A program made the position numbers and the translations under genes. From Paramacrobiotus metropolitanus (lineage: Eukaryota; Tardigrada; Eutardigrada; Parachela; Macrobiotidae), in NCBI RefSeq assembly GCF_019649055.1, contig NW_026570324.1, forward strand, positions 1-64,000: a stretch of 64,000 nucleotides of DNA, read 5' to 3'. The notes under the pieces were generated by a model. That model saw nothing but the letters and a program-made list of their open reading frames with translations, did not search any database and was not told where the DNA came from. Positions 19,927 to 31,339 of the stretch are shown one piece after another. The stretch's first letter is position 1. Every line of letters starts with the position of its first letter.

Positions 19927-20206
19927 TGTCAGCCAATACACTGTTGTACGCGGTGCATTATGGGCGGTATTCAGATCAAACCAACCAATACGCTATTGTA
20001 CACAGTACATGAACTGTACGCTATTCGTACACACCATCAGTCCAGACTGATCTGTACGCTATTTGTATATACAGTACAGTGTACAGACCATATTCCGCTA
20101 TTCGTATACCCTAGACTATAGGGGGCGGTACTCAGGCTAAACCGACCAATAGGAGAGCCCGCTATGTGTACTACCATCAAACCGCTGGTTCTACTACTTC
20201 TCTTCT
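19927..20206 (-). repeat. Polinton right terminal inverted repeat
   Basis: Reverse complement of the left end from its outermost base inwards, with a few substitutions and small gaps. It ends ...TCTACTACTTCTCTTCT at 20206, directly before the CATGCC duplication. Confidence 0.9.
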
Positions 20207-20212
20207 CATGCC
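20207..20212. repeat. Polinton target-site duplication, right copy
   Basis: CATGCC, identical to 157-162. Confidence 0.93.
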
Positions 20213-20650
20213 AGTACTAGTTTTCGCCTTCGACGGAAGCAAACATCTGATCTAAGTGCTGGAAATCAGGTACATCAAGGAAAATGGCTGAAAGGCGATT
20301 CACGCCCTTGCGCGGTTCAACCGGAAACGGGAGGGGCGGTTTTGTCTTGGCACGCTTATATTTGTAGATTGCTAGCAGCTCACTTTCAAGCAGCAAATCG
20401 TTCTGCAAAAATCAAATAAGCGGCTGTAAAGGCATAACATCACTTATGGATTCGTTTGCATGACATAGAAGGATAATTTTCTTATTTTCTTCTTCTTCAA
20501 CCGATGGCTCTATCAACCTTAGCCGGGCCGTTGACCAGCTGAGAATCGCACAGTAAAGAAACCGGACAAGAAACAAAGCATCACCCAGCATCTGACGCCG
20601 GTTAACCTTTCACAGCTCCAGATTATTCTTGCGGCACGCCTGGAACGCTG
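20213..20650 (-). pseudogene. BTB-family gene A, exons upstream of the Polinton
   Basis: The last-exon part (20213-20402) reads NDLLLESELLAIYKYKRA and LPFPVEPRKGVNRLSA, closely like the paralogue at 21792 downwards, and ends at VEGE where the Polinton enters. The preceding exon (about 20517-20640) resembles NLEPSRVNRREMLGDALF but has TGA in place of the residue after NLEL and a shift near its end. No BTB or BACK exon of this copy follows on the right, so it is a partial duplicate. Decay may predate or follow the insertion. Confidence 0.75.
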
Positions 20651-21273
20651 TTTTCATAATTATGCTAAAAGCGTTAACCGATAAAGGCTTCCGCTTTAGT
20701 TATCAATGTCCGAATGACTAAAAAAGTATCAAAAAGAGCTAATACTCGAGATAGTACGTACCTAACTCCAGCAGTGATGATCAGTAAGCGCATACGTAAT
20801 CAGTCAGGGTTTAATGTTCGCGCTTTTTTATGTTTACATATACACGGTAAGACTTGCCAACTAAGCCAGGCAATCTCTGCTGTTGCGGTACTTACTTCCG
20901 GTATTATTTCGATTTGTGGAATGCCTTCGCTCAATCTGCGGTATATCTTCGACAGTCTGCTGAATGCCAGAAGAAGGTTAACTAAGTCAATGGCGAAATG
21001 GTGGATCAAAGCGCATACAGGTACATGTACATGTAATTATTATAGCACGTAATTATACATGTCCACTTATACACTTCTTCGATCTGGTATCCGGTAGCGA
21101 TATCAATAGATCATCACTGCTTTTATTCTTTTTCGCAAACTATGAGGTTCAACCTTCTGAATCATTTACTCAGTAAGTTAGGAGGCGAATAATTCCATAA
21201 ACGCTATTAATTTTTATAACAGTAATGACAACGAAAGCCGAAAACAACCGCCGTTATGCCGCTTGTCCGGCAA
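20651..21273. other. Intergenic gap between the two BTB-family copies
   Basis: I see no gene, clear repeat or element end in this stretch. Confidence 0.4.
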
Positions 21274-23371
21274 CTAACGGTTTGCTGATACTTTCCAAGC
21301 CGCCATTTGCGGCCGACTAACACGCAAATCCATGAATTCCACTTCCAAGTCCACTTCAACCTCTCTGCCACTGCCTTCGATACGGACCATGTATTTATCA
21401 TTTTGACGGCCTTCGTAGGTCACAATGTTTGGGTAGAGCTCCGGCGTTCCATGGTTACCGTCACAAAAAGGCCAGAGCATCTGCTGGCCACGCTTCAGGA
21501 TATCCGATGCCCGCACCAGTTGATTCGAACAATATAGGCTAACCGGTTTTCCTTGTAATCTGACGAGAAAACCATAGGAAGTTTTTTCTAGAATCTTTCC
21601 CGCATACCAGGGTTCGCCTTCGACGGAAGCAAACACAAGTTCCAAGTGTTGAAAATCAGGAAAATTAGAGTAATCGGCTAAAAGGCGATTCATGCCCTTT
21701 CGCGTTTCAACCGAAAAAGGAAGGAGCGGTTTCGTTTTGGCATGCTTATATTTGTAAATTGCCAGCAGATCGCTTTTAAGCAGCAAATCGTTCTGTAGAA
21801 AGGTAAACAGACGAATTTATTGGCGAAATAGTTGGGAATTTAATAACAACTATTTTTTGTAATTGTTAGATTACCTTCGCCGGGCCGTTGACCAGTTGAG
21901 AATCGGATAACAGCGGAAATCGAATATGAAATAGAGCATCGCCCAGCATCTCTCGCCGGTTAACTCTTGATGGCTCCAGATTATTCCTGCGGCACGCTTC
22001 TCTAGCCCATCTGCATTCAAACGACCAGCAATCAATACAGCGGAGCAAATACAACTGGTGACTCGTCATTCCGTCGACGAAAAATTGTGGATCGATCTTC
22101 TATTCGTAGAGCAGACACACGACGCCACGACGTTTGATTAAAGCTTGGCTTAATCTTTTTAATTTTCTTATGGTTTTTTATGCAAATATTTTAAGTTGCA
22201 CAGGCTTACCGGCATTCTTGTCGACTAACAATTCGTCGGCCGTCACGAGGACGACGACTAAGAAAGCATCAGAAGGCATGAGAAAACATAAGAAAACAGA
22301 AGAAAACGTAAAAATGCATACAAAAGCATAAGAAAATTAAGAAGGTTTAGCCAAACTTTGTAATATTATTACAACGGTACGGTTGACACATTCGTACGTA
22401 CTTTTCCGCAGCCTTGTATAGTGTATTCTCATCCACCCACAAGGAATCCCGTTGCAGAATCTTTCCCAGTGTATCCTGACCAATCGTGGTAAACTGTTTC
22501 GAAAGCAAAATATTTCTGGTTTATACATCCACAAGTTCCAGGCACTGCTCCACGAAAGCCGTAGCGCAATGATGTACCAAATATTTAACCTGGGAACAAG
22601 CAAAGATAGGGCCGTTAGTACCATCGGGCTGTGATTGAACGACGTCATCAAACCGACATTTTCCAGATACTCCAAACAGTTGGTGAGCTTCAGCTGGCTG
22701 TTCAGGAACTTCAGGCTCAGTTCTAAAAGTACGGGCAAGTTGTACTTATCCGCGCAGTAAACAGTCTGGAAAACGTTCTGTGTTCCCAGTTGTTCCTCGG
22801 CTGAACCCGTGTACATATACCTGAAAGTTGAAAAATTGTGGATCGATCTTCTATTCGTAGAGCACACACACGACGTAAACACGATGCAAGTATGATAGTA
22901 TTCAGCAACGTTATTTCAAGGATTTGACAGATTACGACAGCAATACGTAAATCAAAAACTTGAGCGCATTTACATGAGCATTATGTCAAATGCTTCTGGA
23001 AGGATCTCAGGGATGCCGATGGGCTCTGGACCGGTTTCCGCCAGTTGCCCATTGAACATTGCGTCAAAAACGTCACTGTTGAGGCTGAGGATAAATCTAA
23101 AAGAACGTTAACACCATACCACTGTTAAGACCATACCGCCGTTAAGATTTGCAATATGCAGCCTACAGTTTTCTGACTACATATCTCACTTGTGGGCTGT
23201 AAAGATCTTCACTTCACCATGATCCCGTCCCACTGAAAACTGGACATCGCCCAGCTGCCCGTTGGTTAGGACATGCTTCAGCAGACTGGTAATACCGGGA
23301 ACTCTGCGTCGCCAGTCGGAAGAAATCACAGGTGTTTCGACAGTTGTAAACTGGGACATGGCGGCTTGCAT
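21274..23371 (-). pseudogene. BTB-BACK protein (BTBD3/6-like) with Tudor-like tail; one in-frame stop
   Basis: Exons are 23190-23371, 22974-23096, about 22653-22820, 22402-22589, 21875-22010 and 21274-21792. Exons 1-3 encode the BTB fold (FTAHK, then FILSLNSDVFDAMFNGQL and YMYTGSAEEQL), exon 4 the BACK helices, and exon 5 the CRRNNLEPSRVNRREMLGDA segment typical of BTBD proteins. Such proteins recruit substrates to Cul3 ubiquitin ligases. The last exon lacks the usual PHR domain and instead has a Tudor- or Agenet-like strand pattern (WYAGKILEKTSYGFLVRLQG). A TAA codon (22521-22523) lies in frame in exon 4; the rest is intact. Exon lengths match those of the copy at the right edge. Confidence 0.8.
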
Positions 23372-24200
23372 TAAGATTTCGGTCCTCGCAGTTCAATATT
23401 AATGTACCATCAACTGCTGGACGGTTTTCATAATAACTGACTGGCACTTTAGAGTACATCATATTCAGTTGGATTTTCCGTCTGGTCAATATATTGCTCA
23501 CAATTCAGCGAGTCAGTGACGCCGCAACGCGTGTGAGTGAACAACGCCTTCCGAACCAAAAAATTGCGATACATCAGCACCACTTAATGCTTTTACAGCT
23601 TTTCCTGAAGTACTAGTACTTGAACTCACGAGGATGTATGACTGCACAGGTGGAAAGCACATGATTTCCGGTTGCATATTTCCAGGTGAACATTAGCAGG
23701 CGTCAAACACACCGTTGTCCGACGGGGCTTGGCAGCTTTCACATATCATGGGTCAGAAAATATGGCCACTCATATTGTATACTCGTATAATATGATACTG
23801 TAGTCACCCGCACATCTTGGGCAACAAAGTTAAAATGCATTATTCTTATTATAAGGCATTACAGAATAACAAAATACGAGGTAACATTACAACGCAGTAC
23901 ACACAGTCATTGACCCAACAATTTGACAACAGAGACAACTAATCAAAATTTGCTCCTGGTGGAGGCTGTTCCCTGGAGGATGGCCGCGTTCCCGCACTGG
24001 ATTTCTTACGACGGAACAGAGCTTAAGGGTTTTGGAGGTGCCACGTTCATGGCTTTAATAACAAGATCTCATCAGCATCGTATTATCGCAACGAGCAACG
24101 TTTTTTTGTTCTGATTGATTTGTGGTCATGAAAGAGGTATGTATGTTGTTGCATTCAGAGTCCAGACGAACTGATTGTAAAAGGCAAATGTAACCGCTTG
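23372..24200. other. Intergenic gap
   Basis: It separates BTB-family gene B from the astacin-LRR gene; both are on the minus strand, so it includes the promoter side of the BTB gene. Only short frames are present. The one at 23923-24114 (plus) has no support beyond being open. Confidence 0.4.
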
Positions 24201-27200
24201 CTACAGGCTTTTCTGCGTATCGGCATCGTCCATGTCACCTCCTAACAGCGGTATGGTGCTGCTTACCGCCGGATCAACATGGGACAGGTCGTCCGCATCG
24301 GCACGATACTGGTCAGTCAGCTCAATGGACGATATGGAAACGTGAGCACTTTGCACAGTCGTGACACTTCCTGGCAGCAGTGAACCGTCGTCAGCAGACA
24401 ACGCATTTTCGGCGTGGCGAGGCCGACCATGAAGACGGCGCCAAACAGCGTAGACAGAAAGTAGAATGCACAGAGCTGCAACGCCGCCTATACACCCATA
24501 AATCCAGTTGTGAGATTGCGGTGACTGGTGAAGCTCGCTGGTAGTTTCTGCAGAGATTGGACAATGGTGGATGGTGACAAGCGTAATTACAAAGACTTGC
24601 AGCGGGCAATTTGATTATTACTTTACCGTTGGAGTTTGTCCAATTGTTTGACGGTGTGCCGGCCGCACGCGACGGATCAGTTACGTTCGGCTGATTTTTA
24701 TCCACTGCCTGAGCTGCTGAAAAAAAAGATAATTAAACACAAATGATACCGTAAGATGTGCACATTCAACATTGTATGTACTTAAGATACCGTTTCTCAG
24801 TGACTTTTCATTTTGCTATTCGTGCTAAACGCGCACGCAAAAGAATTCGGCGCTTACTCGTACTGGTTTTCGCACGTTATTCAGGTTTTTTGTCGTACGT
24901 TCTCAGTCTTTTCTTTGGATTTCCGGTCTTCGTAAGATCTTTATGTTCTCTTAGTTTCTGATAAGTTTTTTTAAGTTTATTGCATTTTTAAGGTTGTTTG
25001 TGTTTTCTTTTGTTTTCATTTGCAAAACGGCTGCATTCATGTTTCTTGGTACATACACGAAATTCTCATTTTTGTTTGGTTCCTTAGGTTTTCTTACGTT
25101 TTCTTACGTTTCTTGGGTTTGTTTAGTGTTTGTTTATTTTTTGGTTTTATTTTCTTGACACCTTTTGCGGGCATAATCAACTACATATTCGTCTGAAAAT
25201 CGAAATGCTGTTCGTGTGAAAAAGCGGTCAAAATGTCTTGGTATGTGTGGTATCTTGCTGACTGAACATCGCGCCGCAAGATTACCATGCTGCGAAATGT
25301 CTTCTGCAACAAGCTATCCGCGGCAAAATGTCGCGGCGCTGTGCAAAAGATACCTAGCGGTTTTTCTAACGGCTGGTTTTATATTCAGACCAGGGCCTGA
25401 AAACTTGTGCTCACATAGCACAAAATGTGCTCACATAAAGGGCCATGTGCTCATCTAGATTAGAACTTGTGCTTAAAAATTACCAATACTCCCCTCTTCT
25501 GTGTAATTTAGCAGGTTCTAATCATTTCGTTTTATTACAAACTAAACTACGCAAATAGAAAATGCGCGGTGAAGAATAGCTTAAACGCCAATCGGTATAC
25601 ATGCGTATCGCCTTCTCCCACAATGTGCACATTTGCTGGTGAACGTATTTAGTCCAACCGCATTTTTGACAGAAGTTGCGCTACATCCGTATATGCGCAT
25701 CTGTGCAGTTGTTCCGTTACTTCCGCAGTTACAATGCTGTTTCCTGCTCACGAAGATCTAGTTTTATGCGCACGATTGTGGCCGATCCTCACAGTTATTA
25801 CTTATTGGCACGATGAACCATTACAACAGCAAATCTGCTTGAATTTCCTTAAGCAGGTCTATGCTGCTTTCGAAAATACGAAAGCGCGCTCACGTGTTCA
25901 CCTTCTTTAATGCGCTTGCATTGTACACTATGTAGTTTACTATCATCTAAATATTATATAAATGAGTTTGCCATGAATTAACAGAATGAATTCTAGTGCT
26001 TTACACAAAATACACGTTTCTCGCACGTTCGTTTCTTGTACGCAAAATAACGGCTTATTGTCGAGCCTTCTCGAGAACGACCTTTTCGTTTAGGAATGCA
26101 TATTCTAACCGGCTTTTCTGGCAGCGGGTTTCCATACAAATTCAAAAGAAAGTCTTACGCGACCGGGATAAAATGGATTATTAATAATCCATTTTATCCC
26201 GGTCGCGTAATTTCATCTCCGTCGCAATAATATTATTGCGAAACATTTCTGTTGAAGCTGCGTTTGTTCTTATTCCTTTTCCAGATCATGTTTTTTAACA
26301 GTACGGCCGTAAGGGCATCTTCAGAGTACTCTAACGATACATCACTGAGTATAAGTTGACTGCTGCACTTAGTATACATGCTTTAGTACGTGGGTATTCT
26401 GTCGCTCTGATGGATACAGTTACCTACCGGTACACTCTCCCTTTCCAGATTTCGTTATTACTGAAATCAGAAACAGATAGCGTTGGAGTCATAAGCATTC
26501 TAACCAGGCCAAGAAAGACAAGATAAATCCTGAGACACAAACCTACTACTAATTTTCATTAAATTTAACAAACCAAAATATGTTACTGGTAAATAACCTA
26601 TTTCGATTGAATTTCTAACGTTTTCTGGGCAAACAGCATCGTCAGCTTCGCGCTTCGCGCGATGTCTCCGACTCTCGATTGTCCCAAAAAAATGTTCACT
26701 ATCATTTACAAATTCGCCTAACTGACACACGCACGCCACAATAAAATCAACAGTAGATTAGTCGCTGGACATTCAAAACTTTCACAATGCAATCCAGTAC
26801 GAAAATAACAAAATAGTCACTACCCCCCTCTTTCCAAAATTTAAGTGTGCTCACATAGATTTTAAAGATTTCTGGCTCTGATTTCAGACGTTGTAAACTC
26901 AAGTTGGACGTTATACGCTCATGAACTCATTGCATTCTAGGTTCACACTGCTCATGAAGACTATATCAGGTATAACTATCGGAAATCAGAACTAAAAAAA
27001 CTACAATAAAAACTTATAAGAGAAGGATTGTCACTGCGTCGGTAGCGCACAGATATGTATATCGCCAAATACTGAGATGAACACCATCATTGGGTGAGTT
27101 AACCGACTACCGTGGATGTTTTCGTAAGCGTAACCAAATGCGCAGCTAAGTATCATAGAAAGTTGCAGTAACCAGTCACTGCCACTGGCTGCTTAAAATT

Positions 27201-30200
27201 TTATAGTAGTATGTTTAGGTTTGGTGGATGTTATCAGTAAAACTAAGTACCCGGTACGTGAAAATATCAGAATACCATATCTTTCGACGGCTGTTTTTGG
27301 TAGTATAAAGCCCACCATGCTTAACGCCTGCGCGTTTATTATCATGCCGCAACCTACATCGCAAAGTACCGGATTTCGACTGAGGATCCGTACTTTTTTC
27401 CATATTTTCTCTCGGGAAAGAAACTGAGGGTCCATGTTGCCCAGACGAAGTATTCCCGGTTTCACCTGAAAATTTCTCAACTTTTTCTTCTGAGTTAAGA
27501 ACAACGTTTCCCGATACATAAAAATTAATATTTAATATAACATCGTTTGATAAATCGTATTTTCTACATATATTTTCTTCTCATGCAAGCCCTTGGTGTT
27601 CAATTGGATACGACAAAACATCTAAAAAATACATTACGGTGAGCAGTGTAACTGACGTAAGTACAAGCTAAGATATCGAAAGTCTAATGCACTTACACAA
27701 CGGCTCGTTAATCGAATATTCCCATTGACCCAAGTTGATAGTAAAATTCGCCGTAGCAGTAGCACGGCAGTCTACCGGGTAGAACACATCGTCCTTGGTG
27801 AATGCTCCGTACGAAGTGACGCCCTCAATGGAGCCTAATTCCCCTGCCTCTACTTCCAAGCGCAGCGCCTTGTTGTTCTTTCTCCATGTGCGAAAATGTG
27901 AAAAAGCACAATCACAGTGCAGTCGCCATACATACTCCCCTCGTTCGTCGACATCTACAGCTTGTTGAGGTGTATCAAGAAGAATTTCTCTTTCCATTGT
28001 TAGTAATTTTAGCTCAGGTAGATTGCTGAAGGTTCCCGGCTCAAGCGTCAGTACTGTCGTGCGACGAAAACTCACACACTGCAACCGATAAAGCCCGTTG
28101 AAATCGGCTTTCTTGATGACCAAGTCGCTACTGAAGGCGATTGTCACACCCAAAAGATTCACCAGCCCGAAAATAGACAGCGCGGATGTGCAACGGCTGT
28201 CCTTGCACCACGAGATTATAAAATTACTGATTAGACGTCGAATAGGCCGGAATGCAATGGGCGCTTCGTATCTCGGAAGGCGATCCTGCAGGTGCAGTGA
28301 AACAGGGCGCAGTGGCAGTCTTGCGACAGTCGCAGCGGCGTCTTCCCAATCTTGGGATGTCGTGCCGCTATTGCAAGAAAGTTTGATGACCTTAAGGCCG
28401 GTACAGCTTTCCGTCACCGTATCTTCTCCGCATTTTAGCTTGGACAACGTTGCACACATATCCGTAGAAACGAAGCTTGTGACAAAATGCAGCGCTGGTT
28501 CCGCAGTGCGAGCACGGTTACTTAGGTTCGTGCAGTTGTAGGCGGTATATAGCTTAACAATGTCTTTTGAACTCAGGGTTCGCCTCTGGCCCATCTTAAT
28601 GCGCTTTCCCTTCGAGGGAGCGGTCTTGGGAAGGAATACCGGTAGATTGGGGTGTGTTGGGTCTGTCAGGTCAAATGCACCGTAATGCAGAATGGACTCC
28701 AGGTCATACTCTGTTCCGTAGCTGGGCATCTGCGGAAACTTGTGAAACACTAGGCTATCGGGTGGAAGATTCGTACGGTTCAGATAAATACGCAAGTAAT
28801 TGTCACGGTCGCCTCGGTGGTGTTCATGAAATAATCCCAACGCGTGCAAAACGAGATGTTGGATGGCGCCGCGGAAAACACACGCTTGGGCCAAGGTAAT
28901 ATTCTGCTGACCGCCTTGTTTACCAACGCCGGACTGGCATCTACAAGGCAAGAGCAACCTGTTAGCATTCTGTACATGTCAGCCTTCTGTACATGCGTGC
29001 AGAATGCTGGCTATGGGGACGCTCGACCGTCAAGTCTTAAATCGTGAAAATAAAAAACACCATAAGAAACCAAAAGTCGGCATTAATTACCTTTCTCCTG
29101 GCAAAAACACGATATAATCAATTTCGTCTTCTACGGATTTGAAGGTAATGCAGTGTGCTGTGAGGGACGATATAGAAAGCAACGCATCTTGGATTTCAGC
29201 GGAGTCAGCACTATCTTTAACACACCGTGTTTTGTTAGGATGCTCAGCGGGAGTGAAAATGGCGTCCTACACTATAATTTTACCAAGAGCTGCTTACCCA
29301 AATTTGTGTTGCACTTACCAAAATCTGAGCTGATTAAGTATGGAATACTGTCCAATTAAAAATGTTTTAATTGTTATTAATGTGGCGTACGAGTGTTGTG
29401 CTGTCTGTTCTGTTTTTCATTTTACGCCCACATCCTGTTTTCCCAGCGCCAGCATGGCACCGATCGGTGTTAGAGTTCATCGCTGCTTGCACCGCAGCTC
29501 ATTTCAGTTTTGCCAAGCTAGCGTGCAGTTGCAAACTTTTCTTTAAGTCAGAGATATCAGTTAGTCTGCTCATTCAACGAGATCCGTGTTGGTTACTGCC
29601 CGTGATAATGACTCGAGGTCAAGCGAATATTAGCCAACCCGGATCCCGGTATAACACACGGCAGCGTGCACCACATCAAGTACCCACGAAGCGAAAGGTC
29701 ACCAGGAATCCCGATGCTCCAGCCCGGCGGAACATCAGGTCTACCGTGGTCGTTCCTCCTGGATCATCCCTTGGCAATCCCACGCCCACAACACTGGCCG
29801 AAATTCACTCCCAACTGGCGGAACTCCAGAGAGAAGTCGCAACAATCCGCGGCTCGACAGCGCAGCAGGGTTCCAGCCAACCTGTACTGCAAGTCGACGC
29901 CACACGTACACAACGTTCTCTGTCCCCAGCCTCCAACCGCGTCACCACCGCCGACGGCAAGCGCGAAGACAGCGTTATGGCAATTGAAGCGCCCTCTAAC
30001 GTTCCATCCGTCTTTGCACGTCTCGGCGCCGCGCCGGTGACCATTGGATCAACACCGTCACAGCATCTCCCAGCGGTCTCTCCAAAACTACGGGAGCAAC
30101 TATTAGACCCCAGCCAATTTGTCGACTTCACTGACCTTTTGCCCCAGAACCGCGTCCCGGCAAAACGCGGCCAAACGGGGACCCGCATGGCACTGGACGA

Positions 30201-31334
30201 AACCACAGGCGAGTATACCTTCACGTCGGCAGCAAAGAAGGAGCAGATCAGTTCCCTGGCCAGCTGGAACCGTGCCTTCTCCGTCTTCATGGCATACCGC
30301 ACCTTCGTAGAACCAAAATTGACTCTTCCATTGATCAAGTACCTTGACCTCATATCCTTGATGGCGGATCCTGCTCGTGGATACAAACTGGAGCACGTGC
30401 TGGAGTACGATATCCAGTTCCGAAATTTTGCAGCTCAGTATCCCGATGATTTCGACATTTGGACCAGGCGACACGATGATTCCTTCCAGGAGACCATCGG
30501 CAATCCGCGCCAGCACATTATTCCGTCGACCACCGGAGGCGGTAACCCAAAGCACAGTCGCGCCAAATGTAACCGCTGTCATCAAGTCGGTCACATAGCG
30601 GCAAACTGCAACGAAAACCAGGCCAGCGATCCAACATCCTCCGGAGCTGCAGAGATTTGCCATTAATTTAATCGCGGATTTTGCTCGACGCCCTGCGTGA
30701 ACGGCCGTAAGCACACTTGCGCCACCTGCGGATCGAGTGCCCACGGAGACTACAGCCACGGCAGAGCGGGCAACTCACACGCACGGGATGACAACGCCAA
30801 CGAAGCCTGACCTCCCTGCTTTGTCTTGGCCATCCTAACCCCCACATCTTTACTAATCCTGTTACCAAAGCGCCATCTACGCCCTCGCGAACCGGAACCG
30901 GAATTTACTGACCAATCTCAGCGGCTCCAGCTTTCCGGCTTCCGCTTGTTTGGGGTTTTCTTTGGGGTTTGAGGTGCAGGGAAAGGAAACCGGCAAGCGC
31001 GCACACCGGCAGGTGCGCAGGCGCGCACATACCAGGTGCGCAAGCGCGTACACACCAGGTGCGCAGCCGGAGCTTCACCGATTCCCAGCCGAGAACTTCC
31101 ACATGCCCACTTCGCTCTCCCGCCATGGTAAAAGATACATGAGTAGCAACACATTAATTGTGCCATTTTCCGACCAAATCCGGTTTTTAGGAGATGACGC
31201 GGATTCGAAAGTGGGGTCGCCACTTAGCATCTGGTCGTCATAGTAATACAGCCTGCCGGCTGCGTCCACCGCTTTTGCGGTCAATTCGGATCGGCGTTCT
31301 TGGAGAATTGGTTGGCTGAGGCCCGCGGTCCATC
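24201..31334 (-). CDS. Astacin-LRR membrane protein, catalytic Glu lost (paralogue 1)
   Basis: Exons are about 31151-31334 (pro-region, NRIWSENG), 29319-29347 (IPYLISSDF), 29091-29214 (LTAHCITFKSV), 27697-28940, 24627-24716 and 24201-24547; the phases fit. The big exon has the astacin zinc motif as HLVLHALGLFHEH. The HE pair is HL (codon at 28853-28855), and the Met-turn reads ILHYG, so it is probably a pseudo-enzyme that may still bind zinc. LRR-like strands follow (LEPGTFSNLPELKLL) with a C-terminal cap (LHCDCAFSHFRTW). The last exon gives one membrane span (IYGCIGGVAALCILLSVYAV) and an acidic tail. The signal-peptide exon was not found, and the two outermost exons are less certain. Confidence 0.75.
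24950..25350 (-). repeat. Degenerate MULE-like MITE remnant
   Basis: It has the same two ingredients as the element at 34767-35620: a run of TTTCTTAGG/TTTTCTTACG-type repeats (24950-25150) and then CGGCAAAATGTCGCGGCG-like terminal repeats (25260-25350). Only one end is recognisable. Confidence 0.5.
25391..26880. mobile_element. hAT-like non-autonomous element (1,490 bp) in an intron
   Basis: The left end is CAGGGCCTGAAAACTTGTGC and the right end, reversed, is CAGAGCCAGAAATC. Both are followed by TGTGAGCACA/TGTGCTCACA blocks and a run of C (CCCCTC). Flanks are ATTCAGAC on the left and ATTTCAGAC on the right, an 8-bp duplication with one extra T. Imperfect inverted repeats starting CAG and 8-bp duplications point to hAT. 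No transposase is readable. It carries the perfect palindrome at 26155-26210. Confidence 0.6.
26155..26210. repeat. Perfect 56-bp palindrome without spacer
   Basis: Both arms are 28 bases and exactly complementary, starting TTACGCGACCGGGATAAAAT and centred on ATTATTAATAAT. The match stops at both edges. Confidence 0.97.
29608..30810 (+). pseudogene. DIRS-type retroelement Gag (ORF1) fragment
   Basis: From ATG 29608 (MTRGQANISQPG) the protein has a charged N-terminus, a coiled stretch (TLAEIHSQLAELQREVA) and the conserved core. The core has FVDFTDLLPQNRVPAKRG, LASWNRAFSVFMAYRTF and YDIQFRNFAAQYPDDFDIW, a pattern found in Gag of tyrosine-recombinase (DIRS/Ngaro-like) retroelements. A zinc knuckle (CNRCHQVGHIAANC) follows. 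An in-frame TAA (30664-30666) is followed directly by NRGFCSTPCVNG and HTCATCGSSAH, the usual second cysteine cluster, so the stop is a mutation. No RT, recombinase or split repeats were found. It lies in opposite orientation in an intron of the astacin-LRR gene. Confidence 0.7.
31000..31075 (+). repeat. GC-rich tandem repeat
   Basis: Three units of about 23-26 bp with CCAGGTGCGCA and GCGCGCACA, diverged only at a few bases. Confidence 0.7.
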
Positions 31335-31339
31335 CTGAA

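Larger units (their letters stand above)
163..20206 (-). mobile_element. Polinton/Maverick DNA transposon, full length (20,044 bp)
   Basis: The element starts AGAAGAGAAGTAG and ends with the reverse complement, fitting the family's AG...CT ends. It encodes the full Polinton core on one strand: protein-primed PolB, chromodomain-type integrase, adenain-like protease, FtsK/HerA-type ATPase, double-jelly-roll major capsid and penton. The gene set marks it as the virus-like, adintovirus-type branch. Extra cargo includes a TBP-like gene, two BIR proteins and a UBZ4-like protein. Most genes have one or more single-base frame shifts, so this copy is probably not autonomous unless the shifts are assembly errors. 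Inverted repeats, duplication and gene content together make the identification secure. Confidence 0.97.

Noticed and set aside
27193-27519. Minus-strand 108-codon frame in the astacin-LRR intron
   Set aside because: No motif, no start context and AT-rich surroundings.
30103-30759. 218-codon minus-strand frame opposite the DIRS gag
   Set aside because: The plus frame has gag core and zinc knuckles; the minus frame is a GC-driven shadow.
31075-31151. Extension of the 31334 exon frame to the stop at 31075 as a 3' end of paralogue 2
   Set aside because: The phase would fit, but the exon carries an astacin pro-region end (RIWSENG) and joins better to the IPYLISSDF exon of paralogue 1.
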